A stretch of DNA of 64,000 nucleotides from Cyclobacterium sp. Its GTDB lineage: Bacteria; Bacteroidota; Bacteroidia; Cytophagales; Cyclobacteriaceae. Under the pieces are notes generated by a model, which was given only the letters and a program-made list of their open reading frames with translations, made no database searches and was not told the origin of the DNA. Shown here piece after piece: positions 45,218 to 53,760 of the stretch (the stretch's first letter is position 1; every line of letters starts with the position of its first letter). Where the stretch lies: contig NZ_JABURL010000016.1 in NCBI RefSeq assembly GCF_014762705.1, positions 28,796 through 92,795 on the forward strand. The letters run 5' to 3'. Both the position numbers and the translations under genes were made by a program.

Positions 45218-45970
45218 ATGATAGTATTGATTTCACCCGCAAAAACACTGGATTACAGTACCACAGAAATAGGATTGATATCCCAACCAGCATTTCAAAA
45301 GGAAACCAAAGAACTGGTTGGGATTTTGAAAAAAAAATCAAGTAAAGCGATACGTGAACTCATGCATGTGAGTGATAATATTGCCCGGCTGAATGAAGAA
45401 CGGTATCAGCAATTTGGGGATGAATTTACCATTGAAAATTCCAAACAGGCTCTTTTGGCATTTAAAGGAGATGTTTACACCCATATAGATGTGGATGCTT
45501 TTTCGGAAGATGAATTTGCCTTTGCCCAGGAGCACCTCAGGATATTATCCGGACTTTATGGACTTCTACGGCCTATGGACCTTATTCAACCATACCGCCT
45601 GGAAATGAAAACAAAACTAAAGAATAAAAAAGGGAAGGATTTGTATGGTTTTTGGGGAAATAAAATAACCGCTGCTATAAATGAAGCAGCAGCTGGTGCG
45701 CCGATTATTAATTTGGCCTCAAAGGAATATTTCAAATCAGTAAACAGGAAAGCACTGAAGGCCAGAGTAATTGAAATTGTTTTTAAAGAATTTAAGAATG
45801 GGGATTACAAAAATATAGGCATTTTTTCCAAGCAGGCCAGAGGGATGATGACTGATTTTATCATCAAAAATAAAATCGAAAATCCGGAAGAATTGAAAAC
45901 ATTTCATCAGGAGGGATACGAATTTGCTGCGAATAAAAGTGGAACTGATGAGTGGGTTTTTGTTCGGTAA
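45218..45970 (+). CDS. yaaA: Peroxide stress protein YaaA (DUF328/UPF0246)
   Basis: YaaA limits free iron and DNA damage under peroxide stress in E. coli and binds DNA in a helix-hairpin-helix-like manner. The 250-residue product starts MIVLISPAKTLDY, as the family does, and has ILSGLYGLLRPMDLIQPYRLEMKTKL, YGFWGNKIT, INLASKEYFKSV and IGIFSKQARGMMTDFII. The ORF track begins at 45086 inside the preceding gene. The ATG at 45218, 2 bp after the upstream stop, is the family start. It is wedged between two paralogous T9SS surface protein genes, an unexpected context. Confidence 0.95.
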   Translation: MIVLISPAKTLDYSTTEIGLISQPAFQKETKELVGILKKKSSKAIRELMHVSDNIARLNEERYQQFGDEFTIENSKQALLAFKGDVYTHIDVDAFSEDEFAFAQEHLRILSGLYGLLRPMDLIQPYRLEMKTKLKNKKGKDLYGFWGNKITAAINEAAAGAPIINLASKEYFKSVNRKALKARVIEIVFKEFKNGDYKNIGIFSKQARGMMTDFIIKNKIENPEELKTFHQEGYEFAANKSGTDEWVFVR

Positions 45971-46088
45971 TTGAAGAATTAGCTATTGGAAAAGGCAATT
46001 AATTCAGAAAAGCAAAAAACTGGTACCATATATGTTATCCAATTCCCTGGTCTGATTAATTTTACCTGATTTATAAATTTTGCCCAAT

Positions 46089-48764
46089 ATGTCGGTGCCA
46101 AAAAAGTTTGCAACTGCTTTATTTGCTGTATCCATGGTACTGGTTTTTACCATTGGTATTACCTCAATGAAAATACCGGCATCTTTGCGTGTAGAACCAA
46201 ATCTGCAAGGTCCTGAAGGGGTTTGCCTGAATGGGGCTTTTGCCTACGGGGATTTTTCTGCGGGAGGTGACCCGGCTACAGATCGGTATATATGGAGTAT
46301 CCTCGATGCTTCCGGTTTTGAAATTTTTTATGAGTCAGGAGGGGCTCAGGCTCAGGAAATTACTTTCCCATTCACTTCCACCGGGGTTTTTGATGTAAGC
46401 CTGAGGGTGATCCGGGGAGATAATCAAAACTATTACCAGGAAACCCTTTCCGTGAGTGTGGAAAGAGGACCCTCCTTTGTTTTGCCGCCTGATGTGGTTT
46501 TTTGTGGCAATGATCCGGTTACCCTTCAGGCACTAGACCCCAATGATCCAAATTTTTCCAGATATACCATTGAGTGGCTGAACCCAGCAAATACTGTTTT
46601 AGGTACGGGAAATACTTATATCGCCACCGAACCAGGAAGGTATTACGCTAAAGTGAGTTCAGTAGCTTGCGAAGCTGTGGCGACTACCTTTGTCGGTCCT
46701 TCCATAGCGGTAAATGTGGCTTCATCGGCTCAGGTGGCCTGTTTGGGCAGTACTGTTAGCTTTCGTCCTGATGCACCTTATCTGGCTTCCTGGGCTTACA
46801 GTAAAGATGGTCAGCAGGGAAGGACTTTTATTGAAAATGCTTACGAGTTAAATCTGAATACTGATAACCTTGAGGGATTGGGTAATTACACGATTTTTTT
46901 CAGCGTAGAAGATCCTGAGCGACCAGGTTGCAATGTGGAGAAATCTTTTCCACTTGAAATAAGGCCCGCTCCGGATTTTACATTAAGTAAAATAAGCGAT
47001 GCTGAAAGCTGTGCCATAGGGAATGGCGTTTTTGAGATTACCGCCAATACTGCCATTTCATCGATTACCATTTCTGGCGGGCAGCCTGAAACCATCAATC
47101 AAATTCCTGAAAATGGAAAACGGACCATCACAGACCTTGATCCCAAAGTCTATACCGTCACTGCAACCGTTGGTACTTGTACAATAAGCAAGTCCATAAG
47201 CATAGAAAATGAAAACCCTGATGAAGGAATAGATTTTGATGTCAGTTCATCTCCTTCCAGTTGTACTGCTTCAGGTGCAGGGAGAGGCCTGCTTCTTTTG
47301 GATTTTAAAGGCCTTTCGGTTTCAGGCTCCTACCGGATTTCCTCACAGGACGGAGACATCTTTCAGGATGATTTTCAAAATCAAACACAAATTGAGGTAG
47401 AGGTGCCCAAAGGGAATTACCGGGTAGAAGTAAGTGATAATGATGCCTGTAGCAGCACTAAATCGCAAGTTTATGAAGTGGAGGGCCCCAATCAGGTCGG
47501 TTTTTCTGTCCCTTCCACGCTTACAGTCTGTGAGCGGTATGAGCTTGTGCCACAAACCGGACAGGACCTTAGCTTTACTTTAATTGATCCGTCCGGCAAT
47601 GAAGTCAGTCGGGAAGCTAATGGGAGTTTCGCTATTGATCAAACTGGAAGCTACAGGCTTACTGGCCGTCCAGCGGACCCCGACTCACCATTGTGTCCCA
47701 GAACGAGAGTTTTGGAAGTAACCGTAAATGAGCCCTTGGAGTACGATTACAGCCAGCGTGTTATTGATTGTTTCGGAAATCAGATTTTTAGTGCAGAGTT
47801 ATTTGATAATAATCCCGGAGATGTAATTATTCGGTGGATGTCAGCAGATCGGACCATATTGGGCAGAGAATTGGAGTTTTTCCCCCCTACCACTGGTACA
47901 TTTTTGTTGGAGGTTCAGCCTCGGTCGAGCAGCAGTTGCCCTGTGAATCCCATTTCATTTGAAGTGAGTATTCAGGCCAATGATGGCTCGGTTTATATCG
48001 AGGGATCGCCCTTGTGCAGTGGTGATTCTTTTACCCGGTTGCAGGCTGTCGTTTCCGGAGATCCTGGCAACAAGGTGGAATGGTATAAGATTGATCCGGA
48101 GTTGGGTAATACCTGGCTTTTTGAATTGGATGGTCAAATGGAAATTGAGGTTGAAGAACCCGGCGTTTACGAAGTTGTTTTGAGAAATGAAATAAACTGC
48201 AGGTTGGAAAGTGCGGTTTACGAAGTTGCCCAATTTGAGGCGCAAGGCCTTGATTTGGCAGATAGTTATGTTTTGTGTAGTGCTGAAAATATCAGCCCTA
48301 CCATATCACCGGGAGAGTTTGCATCTTATTCCTGGTCTTTGGAGGGAACAATAGTCAGTGATACTCCTAGTTACAGACCCACCTCGCCTGGAACCTATGA
48401 ACTTACGGTCATTGACGATAATGGCTGCGAGCAGGTAGTGTCCTTTGTGGTGGAGGAGGGATGCGAGGTATTGGTAAGGTACCCCAATGCCCTAATCCCG
48501 GGAGATCCTCAAAGGGATTTTAAACTATTTGTCGATGAAGATATAGATTGGGTAGAAATATTTATTTACAATAGAAATGGTGCCCTGGTTTATCACTGTG
48601 AAAGCCAGAATGAAGATGGATCACTTTCGGTTTGTATTTGGGATGGAATGGTAGACGGGAAACAAGCTATTTCAGGTAGTTATCCGATGATTGTTAAATA
48701 CAGGAGTGAGGTTTTGGGTTTGGATAAAACCGAGAAAAGATCCGTCACGGTTATTGGTAATTGA
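46089..48764 (+). CDS. T9SS surface protein, shorter paralogue of the 1706-aa protein
   Basis: The 891-residue protein has an N-terminal hydrophobic signal (FATALFAVSMVLVFTIGIT) and repeats, in the same order, the Ig/PKD-like domains found in the C-terminal half of the 1706-residue protein. Paired landmarks include LEGLGNYTIFFSVEDPE with LEGPGSFDLLFQARDPQ, SCAIGNGVFEI with SCEIGDGSILL, and SGSYRIS with SGSYRIQ. It ends with the same type of gliding-motility C-terminal domain (VRYPNALIPGDPQRDF, from about residue 794). It lacks the propeller modules. The ATG at 46089 is preferred to the track TTG at 46080. Probably surface-attached; function unknown. Confidence 0.92.
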   Translation: MSVPKKFATALFAVSMVLVFTIGITSMKIPASLRVEPNLQGPEGVCLNGAFAYGDFSAGGDPATDRYIWSILDASGFEIFYESGGAQAQEITFPFTSTGVFDVSLRVIRGDNQNYYQETLSVSVERGPSFVLPPDVVFCGNDPVTLQALDPNDPNFSRYTIEWLNPANTVLGTGNTYIATEPGRYYAKVSSVACEAVATTFVGPSIAVNVASSAQVACLGSTVSFRPDAPYLASWAYSKDGQQGRTFIENAYELNLNTDNLEGLGNYTIFFSVEDPERPGCNVEKSFPLEIRPAPDFTLSKISDAESCAIGNGVFEITANTAISSITISGGQPETINQIPENGKRTITDLDPKVYTVTATVGTCTISKSISIENENPDEGIDFDVSSSPSSCTASGAGRGLLLLDFKGLSVSGSYRISSQDGDIFQDDFQNQTQIEVEVPKGNYRVEVSDNDACSSTKSQVYEVEGPNQVGFSVPSTLTVCERYELVPQTGQDLSFTLIDPSGNEVSREANGSFAIDQTGSYRLTGRPADPDSPLCPRTRVLEVTVNEPLEYDYSQRVIDCFGNQIFSAELFDNNPGDVIIRWMSADRTILGRELEFFPPTTGTFLLEVQPRSSSSCPVNPISFEVSIQANDGSVYIEGSPLCSGDSFTRLQAVVSGDPGNKVEWYKIDPELGNTWLFELDGQMEIEVEEPGVYEVVLRNEINCRLESAVYEVAQFEAQGLDLADSYVLCSAENISPTISPGEFASYSWSLEGTIVSDTPSYRPTSPGTYELTVIDDNGCEQVVSFVVEEGCEVLVRYPNALIPGDPQRDFKLFVDEDIDWVEIFIYNRNGALVYHCESQNEDGSLSVCIWDGMVDGKQAISGSYPMIVKYRSEVLGLDKTEKRSVTVIGN

Positions 48765-49284
48765 TATAATTGGGTGGCGTGATGTTTTGGAGCCTGAGGT
48801 AGACGATCATCTGGGCCCTATGGTGGCTTACATGGTCTGCCAACAAAAGGAGGAATTGTCTTCTGGTGCGTGTAAAATCGGCATAGCTCCCTTTTTCATC
48901 TAGTCTTTCGGGATCGAAAGTAGCTATCAATCGTTTTGCACGATCGAATTCCTTTTCAGCTATCCGAATCATTTGTTGCTTGGTTTTTCCTTCGGATTTA
49001 AATTCTTCCCACCGAATGCCAGATTCCCGGCCATCAAATTTGCTAAAGGCATGCCAGTCAATTATCAGGGCCACATGCATTAATTGTTCCGCAAAATTCA
49101 TCCCTTCTTCATAGACTTTTTCATGGTATTTATCTTCAGGCATGGCTTCTGCCACGGCAAGAAAATATTTTTTGGAATTCTCCCATCTTTCCAAAAAATC
49201 CCTTAGAAATGGATCTTCCTGTCCAATGCTCATAAAAACAAAAGCATTCATCAGGAATAGGATAAAGGTCACTTTAACTTTCAT
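48751..49284 (-). CDS. Secreted DinB-like protein
   Basis: The 177-residue product has a signal peptide ending near MSIGQ followed by a DinB-type four-helix fold. The metal-binding histidines appear as EQLMHVALIIDW and DHVSHHRAQMIVYLRLQ. DinB-like proteins are mostly cytosolic thiol-dependent or damage-inducible metalloenzymes of unknown reaction. The exported form suggests a periplasmic or lipid-face role. Its 3' end overlaps the convergent T9SS gene by 14 bp. Confidence 0.88.
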   Translation of the reverse strand: MKVKVTFILFLMNAFVFMSIGQEDPFLRDFLERWENSKKYFLAVAEAMPEDKYHEKVYEEGMNFAEQLMHVALIIDWHAFSKFDGRESGIRWEEFKSEGKTKQQMIRIAEKEFDRAKRLIATFDPERLDEKGSYADFTRTRRQFLLLLADHVSHHRAQMIVYLRLQNITPPNYINYQ

Positions 49285-49387
49285 GGTTATTTTTGATTAT
49301 TGTACACCATATGTTTTAACATTGGTTATTTAAGTAATACTTTAAATCCGCAACATAACACTTTAATCAACTGATTAATCGGGGTAA

Positions 49388-49455
49388 AAACCTGTCAGGT
49401 TTCCTCCACTCAAAGTTTGATGTTGGTTGAATATCAATATAAACCTGACAGGTTT
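49388..49455. repeat. Paired 15-bp palindromic repeat (AAACCTG-N-CAGGTTT)
   Basis: AAACCTGTCAGGTTT at 49388-49402 and AAACCTGACAGGTTT at 49441-49455 are exact reverse complements. Each is itself a 7+1+7 palindrome, and 38 bp lie between them. The whole can fold as one long hairpin or two small ones. It sits between divergent genes rather than at a transcript end. Such short palindromic elements are scattered in many Bacteroidota genomes, comparable with REP/BIME-like elements. Confidence 0.8.
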
Positions 49456-49520
49456 GCGGATTTTGGATAATAAATTAATTGAAAATAGCAATTTAAGCTT
49501 ACATTTAATAATTGGAGATC

Positions 49521-50141
49521 ATGAAAACATTCTGGGACGAAAGGTATAAAGATGAAAAATATGTCTATGGAGAAGCTCCTAATGCATTTTTTGCTTCAAG
49601 ACTGTCAGGGCTAAAACCGGGAAAATTATTGTTACCGGCGGAAGGTGAGGGCAGGAATGCCGTCTTTGCAGCCAAATCCGGCTGGAAGGTGCAGGCGTTT
49701 GATTGGAGTGAGGAAGGATTAAAAAAGGCAGAAAAGCTAGCGGATAGAGAAAAGGTACACATTTCCTATCAAGTGGGTGCCATGGAAGAAATCCACTACG
49801 AACCAGAAACCTTTGATGCCCTGGGCCTGATATTCGCTCATTTTCCGGTAGCTAATCGCAGGGTTTATCATCAGAAACTTAGTGATTTCCTAAAACCGGG
49901 AGGATATTTAATCTTGGAGGGCTTCAGCAAGGCCCATCTGCAGTTCAATACTGAAAACCCGAAGGCAGGAGGGCCAAAAAATGAAGGAATGCTTTTTTCA
50001 CTGGAAAATATTCGAAACGATTTCCCTGATTTTGACTGGGAATTGCTGGAAGAAGTACATGAAGAACTGAATGAAGGTGCATTTCATGTAGGTAAGGCAG
50101 CATTGATCAGGGCATTTGGAAGAAAGAAAAAGACCAATTAA
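49521..50141 (+). CDS. Class I SAM-dependent methyltransferase
   Basis: The 206-residue protein resembles the small TehB-like/thiopurine-type methyltransferases. It starts KTFWDERYKDEKYVYGEAPNAFF, has the SAM loop LLPAEGEGRNAVFAAKSGWKVQAFDWS and the post-I acidic region with YEPETFDALGLIFAHFP. The ATG at 49521 is preceded by a GGAG sequence and is preferred to the TTG at 49512. The target is unknown. Only 3 bp separate it from the amidase gene, so they form an operon. Confidence 0.9.
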   Translation: MKTFWDERYKDEKYVYGEAPNAFFASRLSGLKPGKLLLPAEGEGRNAVFAAKSGWKVQAFDWSEEGLKKAEKLADREKVHISYQVGAMEEIHYEPETFDALGLIFAHFPVANRRVYHQKLSDFLKPGGYLILEGFSKAHLQFNTENPKAGGPKNEGMLFSLENIRNDFPDFDWELLEEVHEELNEGAFHVGKAALIRAFGRKKKTN

Positions 50142-50144
50142 AAA

Positions 50145-51746
50145 ATGAATAGTATGAATTTACTTTACAGGCGAATTAAATTACTTAACTTCTTATTTTT
50201 ATTGTTTTTTTATTCTTGCACGGGACAGCGTGGATATGAGAATGCAGTAACGGATTTTCCCTATGAAGAATGGACGATTGAGGACTTCCGTCTAGGTTAT
50301 GAAGACGGATCCCTTTCAGTCAGGGAAGTGGTGGAGGCCTACCTCAAACGCATTGCCGAGATCGATCAGTCAGGCCCGGAATTAAAATCGGTATTGCAGG
50401 TTAATCCTGATGCACTGGCTATAGCTGATTCACTGGATCAATTGCGCATTGAAGGCAACGTTACCGGGATTTTATTTGGGATACCTGTATTGCTTAAAGA
50501 TAATCTGGATACCCATGACAAAATGGCTACTACCGCAGGATCCAGGGCATTGGCAGGCTCTATGCCCCTGAAAGATAGTTTTGTAGCCAAGAAGCTACGG
50601 GAATCTGGAGCAGTAATTTTAGGGAAGGCCAATCTGAGTGAATGGGCCAATTTCAGGGGAGAACTTTCCAGCAGTGGTTGGAGTGGGATTGGGGGTCAAA
50701 CCAAAAACCCGTATTACCTGGATAGGAACCCCTGCGGGTCAAGTTCCGGTTCAGCGGTGAGCGTTTCGGCTAATTTATCCGTTCTGGCGATAGGAACCGA
50801 AACGAATGGATCCATTGTCTGCCCTTCCCATGCCAATGGGATTGTTGGTATCAAACCTACTGTAGGATTGGTGAGCCGTTCAGGTGTGATACCAATTTCT
50901 TTTACGCAGGATACCCCTGGTCCAATGGCCAGAACAGTCAGTGATGCAGCTATTGCACTGGGGTGTCTGGTAGGGGTAGATCCCGAAGATGAAAAAACCC
51001 TGGGCAGTGCAGGAAATTACCAAAGCGATTACCTGCCATTTCTGAAGGAAGATGGGTTAAAAGGAAAAAGAATCGGTTGGTTTAAAGGTCCTTCAGGCAG
51101 AAATTTTAAGGTGGACCAGCTTATGGAAAGGGCTGTAGCTCAAATGGAAAGTCTCGGAGCTACCATCATTCCAATAGAGCAGGTTGAACCTTCAGGAACA
51201 GGTTCCCATTCCTTTGAGGTGATGCTGTATGAATACAAGGATGGTTTAAATCGGTATTTTGCGGGTTTGGGACCCAAAGCTCCTATAAAGAGTCTGGAAG
51301 ATTTGATAAGCTTCAATAAGGAAGACAGCATTTCTCTGGAAAATTACAATCAGGTTTACCTGGAGCAGGCGCAGGAAAAGGGGGACCTGACCGACCAGGC
51401 TTATTTGGATGCCCTCAGTTCATTGAATCGGATGAGCAGGGAGGAAGGGATAGACAAGGTACTTCAAGCCCAGGATTTGGATGCCATTATTGCCCCTACA
51501 GGAAGCCCGGCCTGGAAAACCGACCTGGTAAACGGTGATAGCTTTCAACTGGGGAGTTCGTCTCCGGCTGCCCATGCGGGTTATCCCAACATTACCCTTC
51601 CCATGGGATTTGTGGGAGGCTTACCTGTGGGGATTTCCGTTTTTGGCACAGCCTGGTCTGAGCCGACATTGCTGGAAATAGCTTATGCCTACGAACAAGG
51701 TACCCATCACCGTAAACCTCCCAAATTTATTAGCGGGACCCATTGA
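50145..51746 (+). CDS. Amidase-signature family lipoprotein
   Basis: The 533-residue protein belongs to the amidase signature family with a Ser-Ser-Lys catalytic triad. The Lys lies in GIPVLLKDNLDT, and the two Ser lie in NPCGSSSGSAVSVSAN and the following IGTETNGSIVCPSHANGIVGIKPTVGL block. The N-terminus has a basic-hydrophobic signal and a lipobox-like LFFYSC, so it is probably a lipoprotein. It is not GatA, because it is exported and stands away from gat genes. It probably hydrolyses amides or peptides in the periplasm. Confidence 0.92.
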   Translation: MNSMNLLYRRIKLLNFLFLLFFYSCTGQRGYENAVTDFPYEEWTIEDFRLGYEDGSLSVREVVEAYLKRIAEIDQSGPELKSVLQVNPDALAIADSLDQLRIEGNVTGILFGIPVLLKDNLDTHDKMATTAGSRALAGSMPLKDSFVAKKLRESGAVILGKANLSEWANFRGELSSSGWSGIGGQTKNPYYLDRNPCGSSSGSAVSVSANLSVLAIGTETNGSIVCPSHANGIVGIKPTVGLVSRSGVIPISFTQDTPGPMARTVSDAAIALGCLVGVDPEDEKTLGSAGNYQSDYLPFLKEDGLKGKRIGWFKGPSGRNFKVDQLMERAVAQMESLGATIIPIEQVEPSGTGSHSFEVMLYEYKDGLNRYFAGLGPKAPIKSLEDLISFNKEDSISLENYNQVYLEQAQEKGDLTDQAYLDALSSLNRMSREEGIDKVLQAQDLDAIIAPTGSPAWKTDLVNGDSFQLGSSSPAAHAGYPNITLPMGFVGGLPVGISVFGTAWSEPTLLEIAYAYEQGTHHRKPPKFISGTH

Positions 51747-51833
51747 AATGGTCTTTCATCGGAATATTTCACGTGTACTTCTCTTAATTTTTCGAATTTA
51801 TTTGGTAAACTTGAGGAAAATAACTTTTGATAT

Positions 51834-52928
51834 ATGGTACATGTAGATTTGATTGCAGGGGCAAGGCCCAATTTTATGAAAATTTCTCCCATCATTGATG
51901 CCATTAAAGCAGCTTCGGGAGATGGAAAAGCGATAACTTTTCGGCTGATCCATACCGGGCAGCACTATGACAAGAACATGTCCGGCAGCTTTTTCGAACA
52001 ACTGGGAATACCTGAACCAGACGTAAACCTGGGTGCTGGTGGAGGAACCCAGGCGGAACAAACAGCAGCCATTATGATTGGCTATGAAAAGTTGCTGATG
52101 GAATCCGGCAAGCCTGACCTTTGTCTTGTAGTAGGGGATGTAACATCCACCATGGCCTGTGCCATTACTGCCCAAAAGCTGCACGTAAAGGTTGCTCATG
52201 TAGAAGCTGGTATCCGGTCTGGTGACTGGTCCATGCCTGAGGAGATTAACAGGATGGTAACCGATAGCATTACCAATTATTTTTTCACTACCTCTGAAGT
52301 GGCCAACCAGAATCTCAGGGATGCGGGAATAGGAGGAGAAAGGATTTTCTATGTCGGCAACACCATGATAGATACGCTGCTCAAGCACCGGCCAAGATTT
52401 CAGCAACCGGAAGTCTGGAGTGAATTGGGCCTCGAAGATGGCAAATACCTGGTCATGACATTGCACCGTCCGGCCAATGTGGATCAGGAAGAAAAGTTAA
52501 AGGATTTAATTCAGAAAATTGTTGACCATACCCTGGATTTACCCCTGGTTTTTCCAGTGCACCCAAGAACGAAGAAAATGCTTCAAAATATCGGCATTAG
52601 CCACGAGCGGCTACACATGATTGATCCGTTGGGATACCTGGAATTCAATTATTTGGTAGAAAAAGCCAAAGCCGTCGTAACTGACTCGGGTGGAATTACC
52701 GAAGAAACTACTGTTATGGGCATTCCCTGTATGACCCTGAGGGACAACACTGAACGCCCCGAGACCATTACTCAGGGTACCAACGAACTGTTAGGTACGG
52801 ATCCAAAAGCCATTCCACCCGCTATGGAAAAATTATTCTCAGGAAACTGGAAAACCGGTAAAGTTCCTCATTTATGGGATGGTCAGACGGCAAAACGAAT
52901 TGTTGAAATTTTACTTGAAAAATTGTAA
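51834..52928 (+). CDS. wecB: UDP-N-acetylglucosamine 2-epimerase (non-hydrolysing)
   Basis: WecB interconverts UDP-GlcNAc and UDP-ManNAc for surface polysaccharide. The 364-residue protein shows GARPNFMKISPIIDAI, the block from THTGQHYD-type residues (IHTGQHYDKNMS), VVGDVTSTMA, HVEAGIRSGDWSMPEEINRMVTD and TDSGGITEETTVMGIPCMTLRDNTERPET. The ATG at 51834 gives MVHVDLIAGARPN. No wecC or other polysaccharide gene is adjacent; a methyltransferase gene converges on it. Confidence 0.95.
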   Translation: MVHVDLIAGARPNFMKISPIIDAIKAASGDGKAITFRLIHTGQHYDKNMSGSFFEQLGIPEPDVNLGAGGGTQAEQTAAIMIGYEKLLMESGKPDLCLVVGDVTSTMACAITAQKLHVKVAHVEAGIRSGDWSMPEEINRMVTDSITNYFFTTSEVANQNLRDAGIGGERIFYVGNTMIDTLLKHRPRFQQPEVWSELGLEDGKYLVMTLHRPANVDQEEKLKDLIQKIVDHTLDLPLVFPVHPRTKKMLQNIGISHERLHMIDPLGYLEFNYLVEKAKAVVTDSGGITEETTVMGIPCMTLRDNTERPETITQGTNELLGTDPKAIPPAMEKLFSGNWKTGKVPHLWDGQTAKRIVEILLEKL

Positions 52929-52955
52929 AAACGTTTAAAAAAAACATTTTACCCC

Positions 52956-53723
52956 TCAGACTTGCCCTTTCTGACAATAGAATATCATTTCGTTTTCAGG
53001 GAGGGCATGTTTTTTCAGGAAGTCCTGATGTAGCGTTTTTACAAATGCATTTTCCGTCACATTTAATCCCGATTTACTAAGTCTAAGAGCATAATCTCGT
53101 CCATATTTCCTTACATGGTCGCTTTGCCCAAATACTTTTTCACGAATGGATGGATCAGTAATGGTAGGATCCTCCAGGGTTTGTGCTAAATCGTATACCG
53201 GAGATTGTAAAATACCCCATCCTCCCGGTTTTAATACCCGCTTGATCTCCCTGCAGGCTTGCAGGTCGTCCGAAACATGCTCCAATACATGGTTACAAAA
53301 AAGCACGTCAAAGGTATTGTCCGGAAAAGGAATTTGGTGGATGTCCATTTTGACCTGAGCCAAAGGTGATTCCAGGTCACCAGTTATGTATTCCAGGTTA
53401 GGAAGTTTTTTGAACCTGTTTAAAAAACATAGCTCTGGTGCGACGTGCAAAACCTTTAGTCGTTTTTGAAAAAAATCTGTCTTTTCTGTCAGAAAAAGCC
53501 ACATGAGCCGGTGTCTTTCCAGTCCCAGGCAATTGGGGCAAAGTGCATTTTCACGAGCTACTCTCCCGTAGGGCAGGAACTTGCGAAAACCAAGGCCGCA
53601 GATATTGCATTGAACTTTATCTCCCCTGTAAAATACAGCGGCCATTCTCAAGAATACATGGCTAAAAAGCTGCAGGTATTTTCTTGGTATATGTCTGATG
53701 GTCCAACTGATCAATGATTTCAT
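52956..53723 (-). CDS. SAM-dependent methyltransferase with N-terminal zinc ribbon
   Basis: The 255-residue protein carries a four-Cys ribbon near its N-terminus (CNICGLGF and CPNCLGLERHR), then a methyltransferase type 11 core with LKVLHVAPE, YITGDLESPLAQVKMDIHQIPFPDNTFDVLFCNHVLEHV and LKPGGWGILQSP. The GDLESP and LEHV segments are typical. Proteins of this type are often found in polysaccharide loci, where they may modify sugars or lipids. Its start codon lies directly downstream of a 43-bp leader that recurs before the beta-barrel gene at 63511. Confidence 0.88.
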   Translation of the reverse strand: MKSLISWTIRHIPRKYLQLFSHVFLRMAAVFYRGDKVQCNICGLGFRKFLPYGRVARENALCPNCLGLERHRLMWLFLTEKTDFFQKRLKVLHVAPELCFLNRFKKLPNLEYITGDLESPLAQVKMDIHQIPFPDNTFDVLFCNHVLEHVSDDLQACREIKRVLKPGGWGILQSPVYDLAQTLEDPTITDPSIREKVFGQSDHVRKYGRDYALRLSKSGLNVTENAFVKTLHQDFLKKHALPENEMIFYCQKGQV

Positions 53724-53760
53724 GTGTTTATAATTGTTTCTTAATGGTCACATTGAATCT
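53718..53760 (-). repeat. Leader repeat copy 1 (43 bp, before methyltransferase)
   Basis: This stretch covers the start codon and the 37 bases upstream of the minus-strand methyltransferase. It differs at only two of 43 positions from 63506-63548, which holds the same place before the beta-barrel gene. Both contain GTGACCAT and AACAATTATAAACACATG on the coding strand. Confidence 0.85.

Noticed and set aside
52928-52956. Possible terminator between wecB and the methyltransferase gene (GTAAAA/TTTTAC)
   Set aside because: The stem is only 6 A/T-rich pairs with a 16-nt loop, not better than background in this DNA.
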